From assembly GCF_018156225.1 (NCBI RefSeq), contig NZ_JAGTAR010000010.1, positions 88,540 through 152,539 of the forward strand: a stretch of 64,000 bases of DNA, in the 5' to 3' direction. Positions 46,757 through 56,100 of this stretch are shown piece after piece. Both the position numbers and the translations under genes were made by a program. Source of the stretch: Carboxylicivirga sediminis (GTDB taxonomy: Bacteria; Bacteroidota; Bacteroidia; Bacteroidales; Marinilabiliaceae). The notes under the pieces were generated by a model that saw only the letters and a program-made list of their open reading frames with translations, had not been told where the DNA came from and made no database searches. Positions within the stretch are counted from its first letter, which is position 1; each line of letters opens with the position of its first letter.

Positions 46757-46787
46757 ATAACTACAACTTGAAAAATTAAATAGTATT

Positions 46788-47219
46788 ATGAAATTATATA
46801 TCTTTTATTTCTACCTGATTTGCACTTTAGCAACCTGCCTCCTGTTGATGGTGAGTTGCTCAAAAGATGATCCGGCCGATACAACAGCACCATTAGCCAG
46901 TTTTTCGTCACCAGTAGAGGCAACGAAATATATGCGCGGGCAATCGTTAATTTGTAACGCAGTATTTGAGGATAATGATGAACTGTCGCATGTTGATATT
47001 TCCATCAGTTCATTAAAAAGCTTAAAGGGTTATAATGATCCCTGGTTAGCAAGTGAATCTGTTGAACTGACAGGAAAAGTTAGTGAGTTGTCGGCTTACC
47101 AGGTTTTTGGAGAGGCTATACCTTTCGAAATCATGTCAGGCGATTATTTGTTAGAATTTACTGTTTTTGACAAAGCCCTCAATTATTCAACGTATAAGTT
47201 CAATGTAACTTTAGAGTAG
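46788..47219 (+). CDS. DUF4625-like Ig-fold lipoprotein (cassette 1)
   Basis: 143 aa. A lipoprotein signal ends LLLMVSC near residue 24, followed by SKDDPADTTAPLASF. The rest is one Ig-like domain: YMRGQSLICNAVFEDNDELSH and FEIMSGDYLLEFTVFDKALN, matching DUF4625-type Bacteroidota lipoproteins. No catalytic motif. Being 86 bp after the protease and duplicated along with it, it may bind, anchor or protect the protease or its substrate. Clear paralogue of the 57.7-kb lipoprotein. Confidence 0.82.
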   Translation: MKLYIFYFYLICTLATCLLLMVSCSKDDPADTTAPLASFSSPVEATKYMRGQSLICNAVFEDNDELSHVDISISSLKSLKGYNDPWLASESVELTGKVSELSAYQVFGEAIPFEIMSGDYLLEFTVFDKALNYSTYKFNVTLE

Positions 47220-47240
47220 GTTATATAGGTAGGTATATTG

Positions 47241-47280
47241 TTGAGGCAGGTTTTAAGCCTGTCTCAATTTTTTGTTTTTA
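47241..47280 (+). terminator. Terminator of cassette 1
   Basis: TTGAGGCAGG / GCCTGTCTCAA with a short loop, followed by TTTTTTG and TTTTT, 22 bp after the lipoprotein stop. Strong intrinsic terminator. Confidence 0.88.
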
Positions 47281-47497
47281 GATGCTATTAATGAAACTCT
47301 TTTTACTTCAGAATTAGCCTTGAAATATAGATTGGAGGGCAAAGGTCATATGCAGTTGAACTAAATGGACCGAATTAAGTTCATCCTTTAAATAATATTT
47401 AAAACGCAACCATTTAATTAAAAATACGTCAAGGTATTGGCATTGCTTTCTATGCCATGGGGAATTTGAACATGAATATAAAATCTCAATAAGCTTT

Positions 47498-49123
47498 ATG
47501 CGTATTCAACTATTATGCATTGTTGCTATTTTATCAACGAATGTACTTGGACAAGATGTTCTGCTGCTTGACAGCCTGAATGTTCAGCTTAACTATGCAA
47601 AACAAGATAGTAATAAGGTAAAAACGCTTTGGGAACTATCTGACTATTATTGGGCAGATGATTTGAGGCAGGCTTACCGATACTCCGAAGAAGCCTTGGC
47701 ACTGGCCAAAGAACTAAAAGATGACAGGTTAATTGCTATCTCATATCAGAAAGTGGGAGATGCACTTGTGTTCAGAGGCGATAAAAGCAATGCACTTAAG
47801 CACTACCTGGCAGGTCTTGAAATAGTGGAGCAACTAAATGATGAGACCTTGCTTTTTACTTTATATCATAATATGGGGGTGCTGTTCGATAGGCTTACTG
47901 ACTACGATCAGGCTTTAAGTTATTATGAGAAGGCACTGTACGTCTATAATAATGCAGATGAGAAAACGGATGCTATGCAAAGTGTGCATACACTTTATAA
48001 TAGTATGGCCAATATTTATGATGAGAAAAATGATACTGCCACAGCTATTAAATACTATCAGAAGGCGCTTAAGCTGGCTACCGAGAAAGAGGATTACCAG
48101 GCATTAGGAACCATTTACAATAACCTGGGAAAAGTATCATTGGAAGCCAGGGAGTGGGAGGTGGCATACGGACATCTAACCAACTCGTTAAAGTGCCGAC
48201 AAAAAATTAATGACCTGAATGGAATGGCCAAGTCATACAATAACCTGGCCACGTACTATCTGATGCTCAATCAAACGGATGATGCTTATGCCGTGGCCAG
48301 ACAAGCCCTGGAACTGGCTCATCGGGCTGGTGCCATGCTCACCCGCCTGACAGCGCTGCAAAATATGTCAACCATATACGAGAGTAAAGGTGAATTAGAC
48401 CTGGCATTAGATAAGTATAAGCAATATAAGGCATTGAATGATAGTTTGATAAATGAAAGTTCCATAAAGAAACAAACAGAGCTTCAGATTAAGTACGAAT
48501 ATGAGAAGGAGCAAAAAGTAAAAGAGGCTGAGCAACAAAAAAGGAATTTTCGTTACATATTGGTTATTTCAGTCTTACTGCTCGGCTTAATTATCTCAAT
48601 ATTGTTGTATCGTTTAACACAGAATCGTGCAAAGCGCGTCAGGCTCGAAAATGAGAATCTTGAGAAGGATCTGGAAATGCGTAATCAGGATATTGTAGTC
48701 AAGGATAAAGAGCTGGCTTCATCGGTGTTATATCTGCTTAAAAAGAATGAGCTGCTTAATAATGTATCTGAGCGATTGCTGCAGCTCAAAAAGAAAATGA
48801 AGGCAGACAATCATAATGCCATTCAAAAAATTATACTTGATATTCAGGAAGGGGCCAAAGAGGATATGTGGGAAGAATTCGAAATACGCTTCCAACAGGT
48901 TCATGATGATTATTTTAAGAAACTGAAAGGGCATGCCCCTGACCTGACCCCGGGTGAAATCAAAATTTGTACTTTCCTTAAGCTAAATATGACGAGTAAA
49001 GAAATCTCTGCCATCACACGGCAAAGTGTGAAGAGCATCGAAGTAGCTCGTACCCGCATTCGCAAAAAAATGCGTTTGACCAATAAAGAAGTTAATCTGG
49101 TTAATTTTTTAATGGAACTGTAG
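47498..49123 (+). CDS. Membrane-spanning TPR / LuxR-type HTH regulator (cassette 2)
   Basis: 541 aa, paralogous along its whole length to the cassette 1 regulator. Signal peptide, TPR repeats (example YHNMGVLFDRLTDYDQALSYY), a membrane helix at about 350-370 (YILVISVLLLGLIISILLY), a coiled coil, and a LuxR-type HTH (LTPGEIKICTFLKLNMTSKE, SVKSIEVARTRIRKKMRL). It has no kinase or receiver domain. It is followed by an unusually long 795-bp gap containing two foldback elements before the mini-ORF of the cassette. Its role is inferred from synteny with copy 1. Confidence 0.88.
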   Translation: MRIQLLCIVAILSTNVLGQDVLLLDSLNVQLNYAKQDSNKVKTLWELSDYYWADDLRQAYRYSEEALALAKELKDDRLIAISYQKVGDALVFRGDKSNALKHYLAGLEIVEQLNDETLLFTLYHNMGVLFDRLTDYDQALSYYEKALYVYNNADEKTDAMQSVHTLYNSMANIYDEKNDTATAIKYYQKALKLATEKEDYQALGTIYNNLGKVSLEAREWEVAYGHLTNSLKCRQKINDLNGMAKSYNNLATYYLMLNQTDDAYAVARQALELAHRAGAMLTRLTALQNMSTIYESKGELDLALDKYKQYKALNDSLINESSIKKQTELQIKYEYEKEQKVKEAEQQKRNFRYILVISVLLLGLIISILLYRLTQNRAKRVRLENENLEKDLEMRNQDIVVKDKELASSVLYLLKKNELLNNVSERLLQLKKKMKADNHNAIQKIILDIQEGAKEDMWEEFEIRFQQVHDDYFKKLKGHAPDLTPGEIKICTFLKLNMTSKEISAITRQSVKSIEVARTRIRKKMRLTNKEVNLVNFLMEL

Positions 49124-49273
49124 GTTACACCAATAACTCAACGATAGACATCTGAGCATGTCTTATCCATTGTTGGACCAATTATTATCAGACTCTATAT
49201 GAGTTGATTTGCTAATGAATTTGGCTGCATCGATTCATTATCATCCAATCTTTAGGTGGACGTATCATGTATT

Positions 49274-49307
49274 AACCCGGGTTCAAAATTCATGTCGAAC
49301 TCGGGTT
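49274..49307. repeat. Short inverted repeat matching the 134-397 element ends
   Basis: AACCCGGGTTC and GTCGAACTCGGGTT face each other across 9 bp. The right half in reverse complement (AACCCGAGTTCGACAT) matches the left end of the element at 134 at 15 of 16 bases. ATT flanks both sides as at the first site. This may be an end-to-end remnant of the same family. Confidence 0.45.
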
Positions 49308-49577
49308 ATTAGATTATCATTAATACATGGCAGGTTATCCTTCTTTCTATATGTGAAGTCCTATGCATTTCCCGATGTGGGAAATACATTCATACTATAG
49401 CTAATTCATCAAATAAACTAAAGGCACTCTGTCAATCTGCTTCTATTCTGAATATGCCTCATTAAGTTTCTTCGATTGTAAATACTTCTGGATAAAGGGC
49501 CCTTAAAAGGCAAAGAAAACAAGCAATTCTGGTCTTGAATATTAAAGGGGGTAATACGATGTGTACCATTGGCTTGC

Positions 49578-49709
49578 CAATGTCATTAAGTTAGGAGTCT
49601 CCCTCACACTCACCCTTTGCTTCCCTAAAGGGAACAGCGTGAGGGGTAAGCCCCTTTAGGGGTTTGGGGTAGTATCTGGGCACTATAAACCCTTAACTTA
49701 ATGACAATG
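49578..49709. repeat. MITE-like element flanked by 11-bp direct repeats
   Basis: 132 bp with 20-bp terminal inverted repeats (CAATGTCATTAAGTTA.. at the left, ..TAACTTAATGACAATG at the right; 17 of 20 match). The flanks are an exact direct repeat CATTGGCTTGC at 49567-49577 and 49710-49720, the expected mark of an insertion. The inside has CCCTTTAGGGG-type hairpins and no gene. Target duplications of 10-13 bp are typical of IS4-type elements, so an IS4-family parent is a guess. Confidence 0.65.
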
Positions 49710-49918
49710 CATTGGCTTGCGGAATGTAACCTGCAGATAATTAAATCAATATTGGTTTTTGTAGTACCGTTGAGGTAGTGAAAAAAAGCTGCTGAGTGTT
49801 TATTTATCAGTGTTTGTAGTTGTATTAAGTGGACACCAATATCACCTCCTGTTTTCATATCCTATAAACTTGTCGTCATGTAAAAATCAGAGTCAATTCA
49901 TCAGCTGACACAAGGAGT

Positions 49919-50056
49919 ATGAACGATAAAAAAGATAAAGAGATTGAGAAGCTAATTGCCAAGAAACGATTAGAAAGTGAGGCACTGAAAAAAATATTGG
50001 ATGCCATTAATACCAAGCGTGAAGCTAACGCACATAAACTAACGAAATCCAAATAA
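49919..50056 (+). CDS. Lys-rich mini-ORF (45 aa), cassette 2
   Basis: The frame reads MNDKKDKEIEKLIAKKRLES, continuing EALKKILDAINTKREANA and ending KLTKSK. Like the cassette 1 mini-ORF it is basic and helical, has no signal peptide, shares ALKK(L/I)L, and precedes the giant protease gene (61 bp). A good Shine-Dalgarno-like AAGGAG sits very close to the start. Translation is not proven; function unknown. Confidence 0.5.
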   Translation: MNDKKDKEIEKLIAKKRLESEALKKILDAINTKREANAHKLTKSK

Positions 50057-50117
50057 TGCCTGAAGGATAATTATCCGAGGGTGCCAATAATCACATTTAT
50101 TGTATAAATAAAAATCT

Positions 50118-53100
50118 ATGATGAAGTTATTACAAATGAAACAAGTCATGCTTACAGGGCTTTGCTTGATACTGCTACTTGGCAGTCTTGCAGCACAAGT
50201 GCCTAATGCAAGTATGCACGATGGTGTTGTAAGGGTAAAGTTCAAGCGCGAGCTTTCCACAACACTTAAAAGTCTGAAGTCGACCAAACAAGCCGGTATA
50301 CTATCAACCGGTATTGAAGCCTTTGATGCGGCCAGTCAGCAAGTGCAGGCATCAAACATGAAGCGTGTATTCCCTTATTCAGCAAAGCACGATGCAAAGC
50401 ATCGCAAGCATGGATTGGATTTGTGGTATGAGGTGCGTTTTGATAACACCGTTAATCCATTGGAGGCGGTTGCAGCCTATAAGGCGAGTGCCGAAGTGGA
50501 AATAGCAGAACCTGTTTACCAGAAAGTGCATATTAAAGGCGAAGCAGTACCTTATAATGGTTCATCGTTAAAAAGTACAGCCAATGCGCCATTTGACGAT
50601 CAGTTTTTGGCTGAGCAGTGGCACTATGAAAATACCGGCACGCTTACTCCAAGTATTCCTGAAGCAGATATTAATGTTTATGAGGCCTGGAAAACGCAAG
50701 CTGGTCAGCCAAATGTGATTGTTAGTATTGTAGATGGTGGTATTGATACAGAACATGCCGACCTGAAAGATAACCTGTGGGTGAACCAGGCCGAGCTGAA
50801 TGGTACAGCCGGTCAGGATGATGATGGCAACGGTTATGTGGATGATATATATGGATTTAACTTTGCTGATGCAACTGGTTCAATCACTGCACACGACCAT
50901 GGAACTCATGTAGCAGGAACAGTGGCAGCTGTAAATAACAATGGTATTGGAGTAGCCGGGGTAGCCGGAGGAACTGGTAATGGTGATGGCGCACGTCTAA
51001 TGTCCTCGCAGGTATTTACTTCGGCCGGAGGAGCTGGAGGATTTGCCTCAGCTATCGTATATGGTGCTGATAATGGAGCAGTTATCTCGCAAAACTCATG
51101 GGGTTATAAATCAGCCGGAGTTGTTGAACAAACAGTATTAGCGGCCATTGATTATTTTATTGCTGAAGCCGGGATGTACGAAGGTAGCCCCATGAAGGGG
51201 GGTATCGTCATTTTTGCTGCCGGTAACGATTTTGTAGATGCCGAAATGTATCCTGGCTATTACGATAAAACATTATGTGTGGCGGCACTTGGGCCGGATA
51301 ATACAATCGCGCATTATTCGAACCATGGTACATGGGTTGATATTTCGGCTCCGGGTGGAGATCAAATGGTGAGCCAGGTAGCAGGCGTGTTAAGTACGGC
51401 GCCTAATAACTCATACGCTTATATGCAAGGTACTTCTATGGCGTGTCCACATGTATCTGGAATAGCAGCTTTGGCGGTATCTGAACATGGCGGGCCTAAT
51501 TTTACGGCTGATGAATTACGTTTATACCTGGAGAGCTCAACTCACGATATTGATCAATTTAATCCCGATTTTGAGGGTAAACTAGGTGTGGGTTACATTG
51601 ATGCTGCCATGGTATTGAAGAAGAATGAAGGTATTATTCCCGATAATGTTACGGATTTAGCTCTGGCCGGTATCGCTCAGGACTTTGCAACTCTGACATG
51701 GAGCGTGCCAGCTGATAGTGATGATGGCTATCCTTCTAATTTCCAGCTATTCTATCATACAGAACAGATAACGGAAAGTAATATTGACGAGGCTAAGTTG
51801 GTGAGTATTAATAATATTGATGCCGCAGGAACTTTAAAACAGTTTGAGGTAACAGGTCTCGAACCACTTACTACCTATCATTTTGCCATCCGCTCAATGG
51901 ACCGATGGGCCAATAAATCAGCATTATCGGCTAATGTGTCGGGCACAACTAATGCAGGGCCTGATATTAATATTCCAACGGATCCACTCACCTACACTCT
52001 TAATCAAGCCAATGGTTTTAAGGATAACACAGGCAAATTTGTGATTGAGAACCTGGATGAAGGATTATTAAAATGGGAAGGTGTGATGCGTCATAAATCA
52101 CATTACCTGGATTATAATGCGCTAGATATACAGTATCCGGTAGCCAATGCATTAGCTGGTAAGTCATCTTATAACGTTCAAAAAATTCCTTCTCGTTCAA
52201 ATCACTCACTTGCTTCAACATTAAGTGCTGTTGAACTGACAGGTTTTAAGGATGAGATCAGATTTGCTGATGGTAATATATTCATTATTGGTGAAGGAGA
52301 TGTAACGTTGACGAATTCATCGGCCATGAAATTTTTCGTAGATCGAAAGGATGGATTCAACTTAACAAATGTGGAAATGTTCGTTCGCCATGATCCAGAG
52401 ACAGGTCCTATGGTGATGGAGATATATGAAGGAGAAACGCTGGACGATGCTCAGCTCATAATGGCCCAGGAAGTGGAAAGCTATTCGCCAGATCCCTATG
52501 ATATGAATGTGCAGTTGATGGAGCAGTTGCATTTCAGTTATGGTCAAACATTTTGGGTAGTGCTGCACGTACCAGTGGGCAACACCTACTGTTTAGGTGC
52601 CCAGGTAGAACTGGATCCTTCATATTCTGATTATAGTTATATGAGCTTTGATATGGGTAACACATGGCACCCATTGAGTAGTCTGATTGATGACTTTTAT
52701 ACCTGGTCAACTGTTGCAGTAAGTAATAATAAATACCTGGGTGAGTACATCACATTAACACCTGCATCAGGAAGTGTTGAACCCAACCAATCTCAGGAAG
52801 TGAACCTGAATGTAGATGGTACTACTTTAATTAATGGAAACTACAGTGCCAATATTCTGGTTAAATCTAATGATAGTGATGAGAAAGAATCGCGCCTGGG
52901 CATTAGTATGCGAGTTGCGGAGCAGCAGCCCGACTTACGTAATATTGATGTAATTGATTATGGTAGTGTGTTTAATGGTACTTCCAAAACACTGATTATC
53001 CCGGTTACTAATTTTGGATATGGTAACTTCTTTGGTATATCAACAAGCGTTTCTGATGCGACTTTTGAGGTTGTTACCAATGATTACTCAATTGATGCAC

Positions 53101-56100
53101 GCGATTATGGCTATATTACGGTTAAATACACCCCTAACGGTGCCGGTAACGACAATGCAATTTTGTCACTGACCGATCAGAAAGGTCATACGCATGATAT
53201 ACGATTGTTTGGCGTGGGTGTCAATCCGGCTAAAATAGAAGTAAGCCCTGCTGAGCAAGTATTAGCAGATATGGCCATTGGCGAAACAGCTACCACCACA
53301 TTCAGCATTGCCAATGTGGGCGAATACCCGTTAAATTATAAAATAGCCGCCTATGATAATCAGCCTTTGACACGTCAGGATAGTTTGCGTCATAAGTTTG
53401 GTTATACCTATGAGACTAATAACAATGGTAATGTAGCGGTACCTTTCGAGTGGGAGGATATTACAACTACCGGTGTTGATGTATCTGATTATTTCAAGGA
53501 TGTACATCCGAATTATACCTATAAAGAATTGGAGCTGGGTTTTCAGTTTCCATTCTATGACGATAAGATTGAGCGTTTGTATATTACCCGAAACGGGATT
53601 TTAACCTTAGACAAAAATGGGCCATTTGGCAATTGTTCGCCGCCAAACTTTGACCCGCGCTGTTCGCCTAAAGGTGCCATATCAATTTTAGGCTGGCCTT
53701 TTGATATTAATCGCCGGGGGTCCATCCACTATAAAAAGTATGGTGACAGGGTGATTGTGCAGTATACTGATGTCTTCTTTGAAGAGGCCTGGAGTATTTA
53801 TGAATCGGGAACATTCCAGATTGTACTTTTCAATAACGGCGATATTGATTTTCGCTTCAAAGACATCGAGAATATGTCCCATTGGGATACTAATGAGGCC
53901 TTGATAGGTATTGCTAATCCGGCGTATGATGATGAATTCCGCATTAGTGGAGCTGATTTTCAATTTGGTTACGATCGCTTAGGTGTCTTAACCAGTAACG
54001 AGACTATTTTTAAGGTAAAATACCCTGGTACAAAATTAGTAGCAGCCTTATCTAAAACGTCTGGTTACATAGCTCCAGGTGAATCAGAACTGATAACGGT
54101 CGATATTAATACATCAGCTGTTAACGAGGGCCAGCTATATCAGCATATATCCATCCTAAGTAACGACCCATTTGCCGAGGCTACGCCTTTTACTGTGAAA
54201 GTAAATGTTAATGCTGGTGGTGTAGCCGAACCAAATATTGATCGGACGAATGTGAATTTCGGACAGGTTTTTACAGGAGCAATTGCAGAGCAGATTGTTA
54301 CTTTGGTAAACAGCGGAAATAAAGATGTTGAGATTACGTCTGCTACTTTTGCAGGAGCTGGTTTTGCCATCGGAAATACCTATCCAAAAGTGCTGAAGGC
54401 AAAAACATCAGAATACATCAAAGTAAATATGGTAACTGATGCTGTTGCAACTTTAAGCGATGAGCTCACGATTACCTGTGCAGATGGTACGGTCTTTAAT
54501 GTTGCATGTACTGGTGAAGTACTGGATGCACCTCAAATAGAGGTTGATGTAACAGAGTTCTATGAAGTGCTGGATGCCGGACAAAAAGTGGTACGCCCGC
54601 TAACCATTACCAACAATGGTAATAGCGACCTTGAGTTGTTGATTAGTGGTAATGATTGGGTATATGAGCAGGAGACAGTGGCGCCATTGTCGCTACCTGA
54701 ATTCGCTTATAGCTATGCCACATCCGATGAGTGGGAAAGTGGGATTGTCTTCGATTGGGATGACATTGTGAAAGATGGAGTCAGAACACCAATGTCATGG
54801 TATTCGGAGCATCAGCAGCTTTGGAGAGAAGTAGAGTTGCCTTTCGAAATAAAGCTCTATAATCAGCCAACAAATAAACTATGGATTAGCTGGCAAGGCC
54901 TTATAACAACTGTTGAGCCTCGTATTAATCCACCATATATTGGTCCTGATATTTTCCCGAATACAACAGAACCAAACAGTTTGATAGCACCCTATTTCGG
55001 AGTTCATAACTACGACCGAAATGAAGAAGAGGCATTAGTGTCGGGTGTTTACCACAAATTGTATGAAGATCGCATTGTGGTTCAGTGGAACGAGTGCTTC
55101 GACAAGTATGGATTGGGGTCAAACTATAGTTTCCAGGCCATCATATATACGAGTGGTGTTATTAAATACCAGTACAAGGCCGGAGGTATGGATACATGGT
55201 ACCACCTGGGTATTGTAGGCTTAGAGAATGCAGCCGGTGATGACGGAGTGCTGGTGGCTGGTTATCAAACCTATTTAAAAGATGAACTGGCCGTGGTGTT
55301 ATCACCTGCAGAAAAGCGAGTGGTGCCGGCAAATAGTGCTGTAACATTTGATATAGCGTTGGATGCGGTGGCACTCAATGAAAACTGGTATTCCGGACAG
55401 CTTAATATCATTAATAATACACCGGATCAGCCAAAGATTAGTATTCCTGTAAATATGGATGTTATTGGTCAGGCAGCTATTGAAGCGCCAGCAACTTTGG
55501 AGTTTGGCGAAGTAATGGCCTATGAAACGGAAGATAATTATGGGCAGCTCAATCCGGTGAGTTATTATAAGGAGTTTGAAGTAGCCAATCCAGGCACTAA
55601 ATCGTTACTACTTTTCTCAATCTTCTTCGAAGATGCAACAGAGTTAGCCGGTCAGGTATACTCTAGTCGTTTCCCCGGGGCCCCTATGTATTGGCAGGAT
55701 ATCCAGTATGCGCGCTGGGTGGAGATAGCACCTGGAACATCAAAAAAATTCAGGGTAGCTTTAACACCTGGTGGCGACATAGCAACCATCAATACCAACT
55801 TAGTGCTCGATACTGATTTGCCTGAAGGACAAGTGCTAATCCCTGTTACAGCAAGCGTATCTAAAGCTCCGGCTGCTATTATCGAAGGAGCAGACATTAA
55901 CATTCTGGCCAACACGAAGGCACATACAGAAACAGGTAGTTTAACCGTATCGAATGTGAATGGACAGGGGCCGCTTGAATATAGTTTGTCGATTGATTAC
56001 AACCGGACAGGTGAACCTGCAGCAGCTGTATATAGTCGTGTGGCTCCAATGGCGCAGCTGCAGTCAGTAGAAAATAGTGTGCCTGTGGTGAGTACATATG

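Noticed and set aside
49209..49400. 63-codon plus-strand open frame
   Set aside because: Runs through the inverted repeat at 49.27 kb and has no protein-like features.
49625..49858. 77-codon minus-strand open frame
   Set aside because: Overlaps the MITE-like element and its flank; composition is non-coding in character.
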